From Allobosea lathyri (GTDB lineage Bacteria > Pseudomonadota > Alphaproteobacteria > Rhizobiales > Beijerinckiaceae): a DNA stretch of 64,000 bases. Positions 1 through 9,109 of this stretch are shown one piece after another. Each line of letters starts with the position of its first letter. Position 1 is the first letter of the stretch. The notes under the pieces are model-generated. The model was not told where the DNA came from, did not search any database, and saw only the letters and a list, made by a program, of their open reading frames with translations. The stretch lies in contig NZ_FNUY01000001.1 of the NCBI RefSeq assembly GCF_900108245.1, positions 806,001-870,000 of the forward strand, written 5' to 3'. The translations under genes and the position numbers were made by a program.

Positions 1-248
1 GCGGTACGCTTTATCTCGGCGTTACCAACGATATTGCGAGGCGAGTATATGAGCACAAGTCCAAGCAGAACGTCGGCTTCACGAGTCGCTACGGGGTCGA
101 CCGGCTGGTTTGGTACGAGCCATTCGCGGACATACGGGATGCCATCGATCGGGAAAAGGTTCTGAAAAAGTGGCGCAGGGCTTGGAAGATTACGCTGATC
201 GAGGGGACGAATCCCGAATGGAAAGACCTCTATGAAGGGCTCGCTTGA
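1..248 (+). CDS. GIY-YIG nuclease family protein, 3' part (5' end outside window)
   Basis: The frame starting at base 3 is open to a TGA at 246-248 and gives about 81 residues. It begins inside the GIY-YIG core: GTLYLGVTNDIARRVYEHK carries the YIG-like segment, the conserved arginines and the histidine of the small single-domain family. The end, WKITLIEGTNPEWKDLY, matches the usual C-terminus, so only a short N-terminal piece is missing. The family folds as a small endonuclease domain; its cellular role in alphaproteobacteria is not established. A palindrome lies directly downstream (270-302), then glcE. A second gene of the same family is at 5608-5901, also tied to palindromes. Confidence 0.85.
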   Translation, partial: GTLYLGVTNDIARRVYEHKSKQNVGFTSRYGVDRLVWYEPFADIRDAIDREKVLKKWRRAWKITLIEGTNPEWKDLYEGLA

Positions 249-269
249 CGTCCGTCGCCCCATCGTGGA

Positions 270-302
270 TTCCGGGTTCTTCGCTACGCGAAGCCCCGGA
301 AA
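270..302. repeat. Extragenic palindrome (half-element) between GIY-YIG gene and glcE
   Basis: TTCCGG and CTTCG arms pair with CGAAG and CCGGAA, giving an imperfect hairpin in the 69 bases between the nuclease stop and glcE. The 'cttcgctacg' core is shared with the right halves of the larger palindromes at 2932-3037 and 47803-47924, so this looks like a decayed half of that family. Confidence 0.6.
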
Positions 303-317
303 GACAGGGAGAGGCGC

Positions 318-1505
318 GTGACCCTCCACATACCCACCACGGAGGCGCAGGCCTGCGCCGTCGTCAAATCCCTGATCGAGAACGCCACGCCGCTGTCCAT
401 CATGGGCGGCAATACCCGCGCGGGCCTCGGCCGCCCGACCCAGACGCAGAGCACGCTGTCCAGCGCCGGCCTCACCGGCATCACGCTCTACGAACCCTCC
501 GAGATGGTGATCGGCGCGCGTGCCGGCACGCCATTGGCCCTGATTCAGGAGACGCTGGCCGATCGGGGCCAGATGCTGCCCTTCGAGCCGATGGATCATC
601 GCGCGCTGCTCGGCACCTCCGGCGAGCCGACCATCGGGGCGGTCGCATCGGGCAACATCTCCGGTCCGCGCCGCATCAATGCCGGCGCGGCGCGCGACTC
701 CCTGATCGGCATCCGGCTGGTCAATGGCCGCGGCGAGGCGATCAAGTCCGGCGGCCGCGTGATGAAGAACGTCACCGGGCTCGACCTCGTGAAGCTCGTC
801 GCCGGCAGCCATGGCACGCTCGGTTTCCTGACCGAGGTGATCTTTCGCGTGCTGCCGAGGCCGGAGCGGATCGTCACGCTGGTCTGGCAGGGCCTCGCGG
901 ACGAGGCGGCCGTGTCGCTGCTGTCGGCGGCGCTGGGCTCGCCTTTCGAACCCTTCGCCGCCGCGCATCTGCCGGCGGGTATCGGCGGCGATCATGCCCG
1001 CACGCTGCTTCGGCTGGAAAATTTCTCCGCCTCGATCGACTATCGTGCCGCCGAACTCGCCAGCCTGCTGAGCGATCATGGCGTGCCTGTCATGATCGAG
1101 GGCGCAGACTCGCAGGCGCTCTGGGAGGAGGTTCGCGATGCCCGCTTTTTCGCGGGCACGCAGGAGGCGGTCTGGCGGCTTTCGCTAGCACCGACCAACG
1201 GCCCGAAGGCAACAGCCGCGATTGCGCGTGCGCTGCCCCAGGCGCGCTGGTTCTACGATTGGGGGGGCGGGCTCGTCTGGCTCGCGGTGCCCGATGCAGG
1301 CGATGCCGGCACTGCCGCGATCCGCGCCGCGATCAAGCCGCTCGGTGGCCACGCGACGCTGGTTCGCGCGTCCGATGGGCTGCGAGCCAGCGTCCCGGTC
1401 TTCGAGCCGCTGGCGGAGCCGCTGATGCGGGTGACCGCGGGCATCAAGCAGAGTTTCGATCCGGCCGGCATCTTCGAGCCCGGCCGGATGTATGCGGGAA
1501 TTTGA
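318..1505 (+). CDS. glcE: Glycolate oxidase FAD-binding subunit GlcE
   Basis: Encodes 395 residues, normal for GlcE. With GlcD and GlcF it oxidises glycolate to glyoxylate and passes electrons to the quinone pool at the inner membrane. The N-terminal FAD_binding_4 fold is visible: SIMGGNTRAGLGR at residues 27-39 is the GlcE-type flavin pyrophosphate loop, and the GTLGFLTEVIFRV segment falls near 155-167. The start is a GTG with a purine-rich AGGGAGAGG just upstream. glcF follows 8 bp after the stop, so they are co-transcribed. glcD, normally next to glcE, is not in the window; a GIY-YIG gene and a palindrome sit where it would be expected, so it may lie just beyond the left edge. Confidence 0.92.
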   Translation: MTLHIPTTEAQACAVVKSLIENATPLSIMGGNTRAGLGRPTQTQSTLSSAGLTGITLYEPSEMVIGARAGTPLALIQETLADRGQMLPFEPMDHRALLGTSGEPTIGAVASGNISGPRRINAGAARDSLIGIRLVNGRGEAIKSGGRVMKNVTGLDLVKLVAGSHGTLGFLTEVIFRVLPRPERIVTLVWQGLADEAAVSLLSAALGSPFEPFAAAHLPAGIGGDHARTLLRLENFSASIDYRAAELASLLSDHGVPVMIEGADSQALWEEVRDARFFAGTQEAVWRLSLAPTNGPKATAAIARALPQARWFYDWGGGLVWLAVPDAGDAGTAAIRAAIKPLGGHATLVRASDGLRASVPVFEPLAEPLMRVTAGIKQSFDPAGIFEPGRMYAGI

Positions 1506-1513
1506 GCGGCACC

Positions 1514-2890
1514 ATGCAAACCAACTTCACCCCCGCCCATCTCGCCTCCGATCCGCGCCTGCCGGCGTCGGAAAAGATCCTGCGGACCTGCGTACATTGC
1601 GGCTTCTGCACCGCGACCTGCCCGACCTATCTGCTGCTCGGCGACGAACTCGATAGTCCGCGCGGGCGCATCTACCTGATCAAGGACATGCTGGAGAACG
1701 GCAAGCCGGCGACGCCTGAGGTGGTGAAGCATGTCGACCGCTGCCTCTCCTGCCTCTCCTGCATGACGACCTGCCCCTCGGGCGTGAACTACATGCATCT
1801 CGTCGACCATGCCCGCGCCCATATCGAGGAGACCTATGAGCGCTCCTGGCACGACCGGGCGCTGCGCCGCCTGCTCTCAGTGGTGTTGCCCTATCCCGAT
1901 CGCTTCCGCCTGGCCATGCTCGCCGCACAGCTGGGCAAGCCCTTTGCCGGATTGCTGGGCGCGCTGCCGGTGGTCGGGGCGCGGCTGAAGGCGATGCTGG
2001 CGCTGGCGCCGGGTAGAGTGCCGACACGCTCGGCCATGGAAGGCCCTCAGGTTTTTCCCGCGCCCGGCCCGCGCGGCAAGCGCGTCGCCCTGCTTTCCGG
2101 CTGCGCCCAGCCGGTGCTCGACCCCGCCATCAACGAAGCGACGATCCGCCTGCTGACGCGTCATGGCGTCGAGGTCGTGCTGCCGAAAGGCGAGGGCTGC
2201 TGCGGCGCGCTCGTGCACCATATGGGCCGCGAGCACGATGCGCTCGCATTCGCCCGAGGCAATATCGACGCCTGGATGGCGGAGGTCGAGGGCGAGGGGC
2301 TGGATGCGATCCTGATCACCGCCTCGGGCTGCGGGACCACGATCAAGGATTACGGCTTCATGTTCCGCAACGAGCCGGATTATGCCGAGAAAGCGGCGCG
2401 GATCTCCGGTCTCGCCAAGGACATCACGGAGTTTCTGGAGACGCTCGAGCTTGCGCATGCTCGCGACGTCTCCCTGCAGATCGCCTATCACTCGGCCTGC
2501 TCGATGCAGCATGGCCAGCAGCTCAAGGACGGACCCAAGCGCCTGCTCTCGGCGGCCGGCTTCAAGGTCAAGGAGGTGCCGGAGGGGCATATCTGCTGCG
2601 GCTCGGCCGGTGTCTACAACATCCTGCAGCCCGAGATCGCGGGGCAGCTGCGCGAGCGCAAGATCGGCAATATCGAGAAGACCAGACCCATGCTGGTCGC
2701 AACCGGCAATATCGGCTGCATGACCCAGCTGGCGAAAGGTTTCGCGGACAAGGGCGCGAAGACGCCGGTCGTCCACACCGCCGAACTGCTCGACTGGGCG
2801 ACCGGCGGCCCGCTGCCGGAGAAACTGGCACAGGTGGGAATCGCCGACCGGCCGATGAAGAGCCAGCCGAGCCTGATCGCGGCGGAGTAA
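1514..2890 (+). CDS. glcF: Glycolate oxidase iron-sulfur subunit GlcF
   Basis: A 458-residue protein with two ferredoxin-type CX2CX2CX3CP motifs (cysteines 26, 29, 32, 36 and 77, 80, 83, 87), expected to hold two [4Fe-4S] clusters. Two cysteine-rich CCG-type domains follow, with GEGCCGALVHHMG and GHICCGSAGVYN, as in GlcF and related heterodisulfide-reductase-like subunits. It carries electrons from the GlcD/GlcE flavins to the respiratory chain. The frame is open far upstream across glcE in another phase; the ATG at 1514, 8 bp after the glcE stop, is chosen because the family-like N-terminus begins there. The downstream neighbour is convergent, with a palindrome between. Confidence 0.93.
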   Translation: MQTNFTPAHLASDPRLPASEKILRTCVHCGFCTATCPTYLLLGDELDSPRGRIYLIKDMLENGKPATPEVVKHVDRCLSCLSCMTTCPSGVNYMHLVDHARAHIEETYERSWHDRALRRLLSVVLPYPDRFRLAMLAAQLGKPFAGLLGALPVVGARLKAMLALAPGRVPTRSAMEGPQVFPAPGPRGKRVALLSGCAQPVLDPAINEATIRLLTRHGVEVVLPKGEGCCGALVHHMGREHDALAFARGNIDAWMAEVEGEGLDAILITASGCGTTIKDYGFMFRNEPDYAEKAARISGLAKDITEFLETLELAHARDVSLQIAYHSACSMQHGQQLKDGPKRLLSAAGFKVKEVPEGHICCGSAGVYNILQPEIAGQLRERKIGNIEKTRPMLVATGNIGCMTQLAKGFADKGAKTPVVHTAELLDWATGGPLPEKLAQVGIADRPMKSQPSLIAAE

Positions 2891-2931
2891 CGTTTCTTCG
2901 CCATGTGCGCGAGTATGGCACGGAACCTCGG

Positions 2932-3037
2932 CGTCATCCTGGACAAGCGGCGACGCCGCGCAGCTCCGGGATTCATCCTAGTGCGCCGTCCGGCCTATGA
3001 TGGATCCCGGGTCTGCGCTTCGCTACGCCCAGGATGA
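2932..3037. repeat. Extragenic palindromic element, family A (CGTCATCCTGG type)
   Basis: An imperfect inverted repeat of about 106 bp, starting CGTCATCCTGGACAAGCGGCG and ending CCAGGATGA, between the convergent glcF and DUF3053 genes. The same design recurs at 8942-9045, 39373-39474, 47803-47924, 50153-50258 and, in a variant, 54555-54633. Each copy is intergenic and shows two hairpin-capable arms joined by a short spacer, resembling a REP doublet. Confidence 0.85.
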
Positions 3038-3096
3038 AGGCGCGGTTCAGACGCGAACCCGTCTTGAATTAACCGTCTTGCCTCAAGCTCCTCTCC

Positions 3097-3798
3097 TCAC
3101 CCGCCATAAAGAACCCGGCGCAGCTTCTGCTGCGCCTCCGTCATCGCGCGCTGCTTCGAACTCATCGCGGCCATCGCGTCCTGGACCTTGGCTCGCAACG
3201 CGGCATTCGCCACCTCGACCTGCGAGCCCCTGAGCTTGATCTCGCCCCGGTTGCGTTCGATCAGTTCGGCCAATGCCAGCACCGCGCCAAACGCCTCGTC
3301 CGTCGGCGGGAAGATCTCCCGGAAGGTGGTAGCGGGCTGGGTCACCAGCTTGTCGTAGGCGGCGGCATAGACACTGGCGAGATCGTCGGGCTGTTTCAGC
3401 GCGGCACGCTCGCTGTCCGCCACCGCGACGGACTGGTTGAGCGCCTCCAACATGCCGGTGAAGCCGGCGCGGACCGTCACGATATCGGCCTTGCGCGCGA
3501 CGACCTCCTCGATGGAGCGCGGCATCGCATTCGCCATCGCCTGCTGCATCGGCTTGGCCACCGACGCGTCCATGCGGTCGTGAAAGCGGGTGATGACGGC
3601 GTAATGCGCGGCGTACTCACCGAAAGGCTTCTGCTTCTCGGCATCGGGGCGTGGCACGCGCGCGCCTTGCCTGGAGAGGACATCCGTCTGCAGGAAGGCG
3701 ATGAAGGCCTTGCGCTGGTCGGCCTCGCTCGGGCTGCAGGCGCTGAGCACCAGAGCCGCGACCAGGCAGACCGACAGATGTTTGAACCATGACACCAT
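3097..3798 (-). CDS. DUF3053-family lipoprotein (YiaF-like)
   Basis: A 233-residue protein with an N-terminal lipoprotein signal: hydrophobic stretch then LSAC, predicting acylation at Cys21. The mature start, DQRKAFIAFLQTDVL, and the later ALKQPDDLASVY segment follow the pattern of the DUF3053 family, whose E. coli member is YiaF. The rest is mostly helical and polar, with no catalytic motif. Function is not known; it is probably periplasmic and membrane-anchored. It is transcribed divergently from hisS across about 150 bp. Confidence 0.8.
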   Translation of the reverse strand: MVSWFKHLSVCLVAALVLSACSPSEADQRKAFIAFLQTDVLSRQGARVPRPDAEKQKPFGEYAAHYAVITRFHDRMDASVAKPMQQAMANAMPRSIEEVVARKADIVTVRAGFTGMLEALNQSVAVADSERAALKQPDDLASVYAAAYDKLVTQPATTFREIFPPTDEAFGAVLALAELIERNRGEIKLRGSQVEVANAALRAKVQDAMAAMSSKQRAMTEAQQKLRRVLYGG

Positions 3799-3949
3799 AC
3801 GTGCTTTTCCCTCGTTGGCGGTCGAGTTCTATGCTGCAAACACGTCGCCATCCAGCGCTGCGCTTGCCCCTGGCGCGCCAGCGGGCTAACCCGACGCGCG
3901 GCCTTGTCGAGTAGCCCTATAGCCGCGCATGAAGTGAAAGCAGACCCTT

Positions 3950-5524
3950 ATGTCGAAGCCCGACAAGCTCAAAGCCCGCCAGCCGCGTGGATTCGTCGAT
4001 CGCGGCCCCGCTGATGTCGCCGCCACCGAACGCATGCTCGGCGTCATCCGCGAGAGCTTCTCGCTCTATGGTTTCGATCCGGTCGAGACGCCCTTCGTCG
4101 AGTTCTCCGATGCGCTCGGGAAATTCCTGCCCGATCAGGACCGTCCCAATGAGGGCGTCTTTTCCTTTCAGGACGATGATGAGCAGTGGCTCTCGCTGCG
4201 CTACGACCTGACAGCGCCGCTCGCCCGCTATGTCGCCGAAAACTACGACGCGCTGCCAAAACCCTATCGCAGCTATCGCGCCGGATATGTCTTCCGCAAC
4301 GAGAAGCCCGGGCCGGGCCGCTTCCGCCAGTTCATGCAGTTCGATGCCGATATCGTCGGCGCCGGCGGCGTGGCGGCCGATGCCGAGATCTGCATGCTCG
4401 CGGCGGATACGATGGAAGCGCTCGGCATCAAGCGGGGCGATTATGTCGTCAAGGTCAACAACCGAAAAGTGCTCGACGGCGTGATGGAGGCGATTGGCCT
4501 CGGCGGCGAGGAGAATGCCGGACGCCGGCTGACCGTGCTGCGCGCGATCGACAAGCTCGACAAGTTCGGGCCCGAAGGCGTGCGGCTGCTGCTGGGTGAT
4601 GGACGCAAGGATGAGAGCGGGGATTTTACAAAGGGTGCGGGGCTGAGCGATGCTCAGAGCGACGTCGTGCTGGCGTTGCTGAATGCTGATTTCTCAAGCT
4701 TCGAGGGGCGAACAGCATTCCTCGATGTTTTGACCGCCGTCGAAGATTGGGCTGTCAGCAAGACAAGCTGGGATTCGATCGCCATGGAGAAGCCTGCTCT
4801 TTACGAGGGGGTCAGCACGCTTGATGACATGTCGAAACTGCTTGTTGCTGCCGGCTACGGGCCCGACCGCATTCGCATCGACCCCTCAGTCGTCCGCGGT
4901 CTCGAGTACTACACCGGCCCGGTCTACGAGGTCGAGCTGACCTTCCCCGTCACCAATGACGATGGCCAGATCGTGCGCTTCGGCTCGGTCGCGGGCGGCG
5001 GGCGCTATGACGGTCTCGTCGGCCGCTTCCGGCCCGAGCCTGTGCCGGCAACCGGCTTCTCGATCGGCGTCTCCAGGCTTTACTCGGCGCTGAAGGCGGT
5101 GAAGTCGCCGATCGTCGATGCCCGGAGCGAACTGCCGCTCGTCGTCGTCACCGCCATGGACAACAAATCGCCGGAGCATATGCCGGCCTATCAGGCGATG
5201 GTCTCGACGCTGCGTCAGGCAAAGGATGAGAATGGCAAGCCGTTCCTGCGCGCCGATCTCTATCTGGGATCGTCTGGCTTCAACGCCCAGATGAAATATG
5301 CCGACAAGCGCGGCGCGATCTGCGCGGTCATCCAGGGCTCGTCGGAGCGCGAGGCCGGCACGGTGATCATCAAGGACCTGATCCTGGGCGCCGAACTCGC
5401 TGCCGCCAGCCGCGACGTCAAGGATTCCGCCGAGCATAAGGAGCGGCAGGCGCAGGCGCAGTTCGCCGTGCCGGCTGAGGGATTGGTCGAGGGCGTGAAG
5501 CGGGTGCTGGCGCGACACGGCTGA
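3950..5524 (+). CDS. hisS: Histidyl-tRNA synthetase
   Basis: A 524-residue class II aminoacyl-tRNA synthetase that charges tRNA-His. Motif 2 is visible as [18 protein letters not shown] near residues 108-127, and the histidine-binding loop as [14 protein letters not shown] near 315-328. The [16 protein letters not shown] segment is the class II motif 3 region. A C-terminal anticodon-binding domain follows from about residue 400. It is longer than the roughly 420-residue enterobacterial enzyme, as is usual for Rhizobiales. It heads the cluster hisS - GIY-YIG - hisZ - hisG. A palindrome arm starts 7 bp after the stop and may attenuate read-through into hisZ. Confidence 0.96.
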   Translation: MSKPDKLKARQPRGFVDRGPADVAATERMLGVIRESFSLYGFDPVETPFVEFSDALGKFLPDQDRPNEGVFSFQDDDEQWLSLRYDLTAPLARYVAENYDALPKPYRSYRAGYVFRNEKPGPGRFRQFMQFDADIVGAGGVAADAEICMLAADTMEALGIKRGDYVVKVNNRKVLDGVMEAIGLGGEENAGRRLTVLRAIDKLDKFGPEGVRLLLGDGRKDESGDFTKGAGLSDAQSDVVLALLNADFSSFEGRTAFLDVLTAVEDWAVSKTSWDSIAMEKPALYEGVSTLDDMSKLLVAAGYGPDRIRIDPSVVRGLEYYTGPVYEVELTFPVTNDDGQIVRFGSVAGGGRYDGLVGRFRPEPVPATGFSIGVSRLYSALKAVKSPIVDARSELPLVVVTAMDNKSPEHMPAYQAMVSTLRQAKDENGKPFLRADLYLGSSGFNAQMKYADKRGAICAVIQGSSEREAGTVIIKDLILGAELAAASRDVKDSAEHKERQAQAQFAVPAEGLVEGVKRVLARHG

Positions 5525-5530
5525 CAAGGG

Positions 5531-5969
5531 CGTCATGCTCGGGCTTGACCCGAGCATTTCTCGCAGGAAATTCTCCGTCTCACTCTGCACCGGGGTGGGG
5601 ATCACGCGTGAATCTGGAGCCATCCTTCGTCTACATGATGGCGAACAAGCCGCGTGGCACGCTCTACATCGGTGTGACAGCGGAACTGGTTCGGCGAGTT
5701 TCGGAACATCGGCTGCTTCAAGGTCGCAACTTCACGGCGCGATACAACCTCGACAAGTTAGTCTGGTACGAGACGCATGATCATATCGACCTGGCGATCC
5801 AGCGCGAAACGAGCCTGAAGCGCTCGGAGCGCGCCTGGAAGATCGAGTTGGTCGAGAAGAGTAATCCGGATTGGCTGGATTTGTTCGAGAGCGTGATTTG
5901 AGCTCGCGAAGGGAGCCTCTTCCTGCCGGAGATTCTCGGGTCTTCGCTGCGCTTCGCCCGAGAATGACG
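5531..5969. repeat. Palindrome-bounded unit enclosing a GIY-YIG gene
   Basis: The left arm at 5531-5557 begins CGTCATGCTCGGG and folds on itself (ATGCTCGGG / CCCGAGCAT, 5-base loop). The right arm at 5932-5969 ends CCCGAGAATGACG. The outer 13 bases (5531-5543 and 5957-5969) are inverted copies with 12 of 13 matching. This is the layout of an extragenic palindrome doublet, but the usual short spacer is replaced by about 390 bp carrying the GIY-YIG gene. The unit separates hisS from hisZ. Confidence 0.75.
5608..5901 (+). CDS. Small GIY-YIG nuclease family protein
   Basis: A single-domain GIY-YIG protein of 97 residues with the GTG start at 5608. That start keeps the first motif (FVYMM, residues 7-11) and has GGTGGGGA about 7 bases upstream; an ATG at 5635 would delete part of the domain. 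Visible core: LYIGVT at 19-24, RR at 29-30, His34, a glutamate in QRETSLKRSERAW, and the typical end IELVEKSNPDWLDLF. The family is a nicking-type endonuclease fold, but no cellular role is proven for these stand-alone proteins. It is not expected in a histidine cluster and sits between two inverted palindrome arms. Confidence 0.85.
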   Translation: MNLEPSFVYMMANKPRGTLYIGVTAELVRRVSEHRLLQGRNFTARYNLDKLVWYETHDHIDLAIQRETSLKRSERAWKIELVEKSNPDWLDLFESVI

Positions 5970-6062
5970 CCGTGGCGAATTCCCGCTAACCCAATTCCGT
6001 CAAAACAGTCGAAAATGCGTGGCATCGCTGCTAGGACAGCGCCCGCAACAGGATGGATCGCC

Positions 6063-7172
6063 GTGCCCGGAAACAGCGCCAGCATCGAGACCGTGATCGC
6101 GCTGCTCGCAGCCGAGGGATATGGCCGCGCCGAGCCCGCGATCCTGCAGCCCGCCGATGTCTTCCTCGATCTGTCGGGCGAGGATATCCGCCGGCGCATC
6201 TTCATGACGCAGGATGCCGAAGGCCGCGACTGGTGCCTGCGCCCCGAATACACCATCCCCGTCGCGCTCGATCACATCGCCTCGGGCTCGACCGAACCGG
6301 CGGCCTATGCCTATGCCGGCCCGGTCTTCCGGATGCGCTCAGGCGAGCCTGGTGAGTTCGCACAGGCCGGGCTTGAATCCTTCGGCCGCGAGGATGTCTC
6401 TGCCGCCGATGCCGAGATCATGGCGCTGACCATCGAGACGACTGCCGCGCTGGGGCTAGCGCAGCCGCGTGTCGTGATGGGCGATGTCGCCCTGCTCAAT
6501 GCACTGCTCGACGGGCTTTCGGTGCCACAAGGCGCGCGCCGCCGCCTGATGCGCGCCGTCGTGCAGGGCAAGGGCACGGACGCCGTCGAGGCGCTCGATC
6601 CTCCGACCGTCGACGGCGACGCGGCCCATGCCGGCCTGCTCAAGGCGCTGGAAGGGCAGGACCCCAAGGCGGCCAGGGCCTTCGTCGAGGACGTGCTCTC
6701 TATCGCCGGCATCTCGACGGTGGGTGGCCGCAGCGCTGGCGACATCGCCGAGCGCTTCCTGGCGCGCGCCGCCGAGCGCGAAAACCCTGTGAATGCCGAC
6801 GTCAAGACGCTGCTCGGCCAGGTTCTGGCCGTGTCGGGCGATCCCGACAGCGCCTCGGCATCCCTGCGCGCGCTGGCCGATCAGGCCTCGCTCGATCTAG
6901 GGCAGCATCTCGACGCGTTCGACGAGCGCACCGGCTTTCTCGCGGCGCGCGGCGTCGATGTCGGCGCCATCGCCTTCTCGTCGGCCTTCGCCCGCAATCT
7001 CGACTACTACACCGGCTTCATCTTCGAGCTCCACGATGTCCGCCGCAGCGACGGCAAGCCCGTGGCCGGCGGCGGTCGCTACGACAATCTGCTGAGCAGG
7101 CTCGGCGCGAAGCGGCCTGTCGCGGCCGTGGGCGCCTCGCTCTGGCTCGATCGACTGACGGAACAAGCATGA
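6063..7172 (+). CDS. hisZ: ATP phosphoribosyltransferase regulatory subunit HisZ
   Basis: HisZ is a HisRS-like protein without aminoacylation activity that assembles with HisG for the first step of histidine synthesis. The protein shows the class II synthetase-like core: [18 protein letters not shown] near the N-terminus, [12 protein letters not shown], and [14 protein letters not shown] near residue 310, then GGGRYDNLL. No anticodon-binding domain follows. The GTG at 6063 (369 residues) is preferred because AGGATGG lies 6 bases upstream and the family-like N-terminus starts there. The ATG at 6015 has no Shine-Dalgarno and would run into palindrome-derived sequence. It overlaps hisG by 4 bp (ATGA). 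Confidence 0.92.
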   Translation: MPGNSASIETVIALLAAEGYGRAEPAILQPADVFLDLSGEDIRRRIFMTQDAEGRDWCLRPEYTIPVALDHIASGSTEPAAYAYAGPVFRMRSGEPGEFAQAGLESFGREDVSAADAEIMALTIETTAALGLAQPRVVMGDVALLNALLDGLSVPQGARRRLMRAVVQGKGTDAVEALDPPTVDGDAAHAGLLKALEGQDPKAARAFVEDVLSIAGISTVGGRSAGDIAERFLARAAERENPVNADVKTLLGQVLAVSGDPDSASASLRALADQASLDLGQHLDAFDERTGFLAARGVDVGAIAFSSAFARNLDYYTGFIFELHDVRRSDGKPVAGGGRYDNLLSRLGAKRPVAAVGASLWLDRLTEQA

Positions 7173-8179
7173 TGAGCCAAGCGCCGCAGGCCAACCAAGT
7201 CCCAGAGCCCGATCAGGCCCCGCTGGTTCTCGCGGTTCCCTCCAAGGGGCGGCTTCAAGAGAATGCCACCGCCTTCTTCGGCCGCGCCGGCCTGAAATTC
7301 GTGAAGTCGCGTGGCGAGCGCGACTATCGCGGCACGATTGCCGGGGTCGAGGGCGCGGAGGTCGCGTTTCTGTCTGCATCCGAGATCGTGGCCCAGCTTG
7401 CCTCCGGCGCCGCCCATCTCGGCATCACCGGCGAGGATCTGGTGCGCGAACAGCTCGCCGATGCCGATGCTGCAGTCGAAATGCTGACGCCGCTGGGTTT
7501 CGGCAACGCCAATGTCGTCGTCGCCGTGCCGCAAGCCTGGATCGACGTGCGCTGCATGGCCGATCTGGAGGATGTCGCCTCCACCATGCGCGCCCGCCAC
7601 GGCCGCAAGCTCCGGGTCGCCACGAAATACGTCAACCTGACCCGCCGCTTCTTCGCGCAGCATGGGCTGGCCGACTACCGCATCGTCGAGAGCCTTGGCG
7701 CGACGGAGGGGGCGCCGGCTGCCGGCACCGCCGAGATCGTGGTCGACATCACCACGACCGGCGCGACGCTTCAGGGCAATGCGCTGAAGATTCTGGACGA
7801 CGGCATGATGCTGGCGTCGGAGGCCAATCTCGTCGCCTCGGTGCGCGCGCCCTGGGGCCAGCGTGCCAGGGCCGCAGCCAATGCGATACTCTCGCGCATC
7901 GCGGCGGAAGAAGAAGCGCGCTCCGTGCGCGAAATTCGCGCCCGCCTGGACGCGGGGACGAATGCGTTGAACGATCTCGAAGCGCGGTTCGGCGCCCGGC
8001 TGCCCTTCGGCGCTGCCGTGCCGGGCGGGGTGCTCACCATCCATTGCCCGGAAAAGGCGGTGTTTGCGCTGGTCGATCACCTCGCGCGCGCGGGCGCCGA
8101 TGATGTCACCGTCAGCGCGCCGGCCTATGTCTTCCGCAAGACCAACCCTCTGATCGAGCGGCTCTCGGCACGCATCTGA
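7169..8179 (+). CDS. hisG: ATP phosphoribosyltransferase catalytic subunit HisG
   Basis: Catalyses ATP + PRPP to phosphoribosyl-ATP, the committed step of histidine synthesis. Visible signatures are [13 protein letters not shown] near the N-terminus, [12 protein letters not shown] near residue 90, and the PRPP-binding stretch [16 protein letters not shown] near 190-205. At 336 residues it is longer than short-form HisG (about 210-230). The last 75 residues ([21 protein letters not shown]...) look like the ferredoxin-like C-terminal domain of long-form enzymes, yet the hisZ partner of short-form enzymes is directly upstream. It starts within the hisZ stop codon, so the pair is translationally coupled. 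Confidence 0.94.
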   Translation: MMSQAPQANQVPEPDQAPLVLAVPSKGRLQENATAFFGRAGLKFVKSRGERDYRGTIAGVEGAEVAFLSASEIVAQLASGAAHLGITGEDLVREQLADADAAVEMLTPLGFGNANVVVAVPQAWIDVRCMADLEDVASTMRARHGRKLRVATKYVNLTRRFFAQHGLADYRIVESLGATEGAPAAGTAEIVVDITTTGATLQGNALKILDDGMMLASEANLVASVRAPWGQRARAAANAILSRIAAEEEARSVREIRARLDAGTNALNDLEARFGARLPFGAAVPGGVLTIHCPEKAVFALVDHLARAGADDVTVSAPAYVFRKTNPLIERLSARI

Positions 8180-8201
8180 ATCAGCGCTCCCGGACATGTC
8201 T

Positions 8202-8219
8202 CCGCCGTTTTCACGGCGG
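8202..8219 (+). terminator. Hairpin downstream of hisG, possible terminator
   Basis: CCGCCGT (8202-8208) and ACGGCGG (8213-8219) form a 7-bp GC-rich stem with a TTTC loop, 22 bases after the hisG stop. There is no clear T tract after it, so intrinsic termination is uncertain. Confidence 0.4.
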
Positions 8220-8368
8220 TTCAGCCTTGATCCGGGAACAATTGGCCTCTACGCGTTTTAACCACGTTCGGGTGAGCGCTGGGGCAGGATGCCGAACCAT
8301 GGGATTCGGCGTGCCGAGACCATGATGCTCCGGTTCTGATGTTCCGCATGACTGCAGGTAAGACGACC

Positions 8369-8851
8369 ATGAATCGACGCCTTGGCCTAGCCGCCGTTCT
8401 TGCCGCCCTGACGGCGCCCATGCTGATGCCCACCGACGCAGCGGCCCAGCGCCGCCAGCAGATGCCGTCCCGCAGCGACCTCGGCGAAAAGCCGGCGACG
8501 CCGATCCCGCCACAGGAAAAGAACTTTCCGCTCGGCGCCGCCTGGAGCGTGGTTTCGCTGAACGGCAAGCCCGTCTCCGACCGGCGCGCGACATTGCAGG
8601 TCGACAACAATCTCCGCGGCACCGGCTTTGGCGGCTGCAACACGTTCTCGGCTTCAGCCTATCCCCTGAGGCAGCAGGGTTTCGCCGTCGGGCCGATCGC
8701 CTTGACCAAGCGCACCTGCGACAAGGGTCTGGTCGATTTCGAGCGCAGCTTCCTGACAGTGCTGCGCACCGTCAAGAATTGGGACCTGGTCAACGGCAAG
8801 CTCGTCCTCAAGGGCGGCGCCGGCGAAGTGACGCTCGACCGCGCACTCTGA
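8369..8851 (+). CDS. Secreted META-domain protein
   Basis: A 160-residue protein starting at the ATG at 8369 (MNRRLGLAAVLAAL), with a cleavable-looking signal peptide ending near AAAQ at residue 26. An in-frame ATG at 8339 would place ten extra residues before the signal. The region from about residue 50 is a META domain: AAWSVVSLNGKPV, then GTGFGGCNTFSASAY, TKRTCDKGLVDFERSFL, and a closing LVLKGGAGEVTLDRAL. E. coli HslJ has this fold; the molecular function is not defined, and a periplasmic or cell-surface stress role is only a family-level guess. It stands alone downstream of hisG. Confidence 0.8.
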   Translation: MNRRLGLAAVLAALTAPMLMPTDAAAQRRQQMPSRSDLGEKPATPIPPQEKNFPLGAAWSVVSLNGKPVSDRRATLQVDNNLRGTGFGGCNTFSASAYPLRQQGFAVGPIALTKRTCDKGLVDFERSFLTVLRTVKNWDLVNGKLVLKGGAGEVTLDRAL

Positions 8852-8941
8852 AGACCGTTAGAGCGTTCCGCGTTTAGGTTGATCTCGGTTGGTCATCCCG
8901 GATCGGCGGCTAGAGCCTGATGATTTTGCGTGGAAACACGC

Positions 8942-9045
8942 CGTCATCCTGGGCGACCGCAGGTCGACCCGGGCTTCATCGTAGAACGCTGCTCCCTATG
9001 ATGGATCCCTGATCTGCGCGGCTTCGCCGCTCGTCCAGGATGACG
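8942..9045. repeat. Extragenic palindromic element, family A
   Basis: Begins CGTCATCCTGG (8942-8952) and ends CCAGGATGACG (9035-9045), perfect 11-base inverted ends around a partly degenerate interior. It lies in the 338-bp gap between the convergent META-domain and ABC-transporter genes; a further fragment, GGTCATCCCGG, is just upstream near 8891. Apart from these palindromes nothing was seen in 8852-9189. Confidence 0.85.
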
Positions 9046-9109
9046 TGGGGTTTCCAGATCAAATCATCGCGCTCTAATGCCGCTTGTCCGCGAGGATCCG
9101 CCCTCACCA

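Noticed and set aside
245..1513. N-terminal extension of GlcF across glcE
   Set aside because: The extension is glcE read in another frame; the GlcF family N-terminus starts at 1514.
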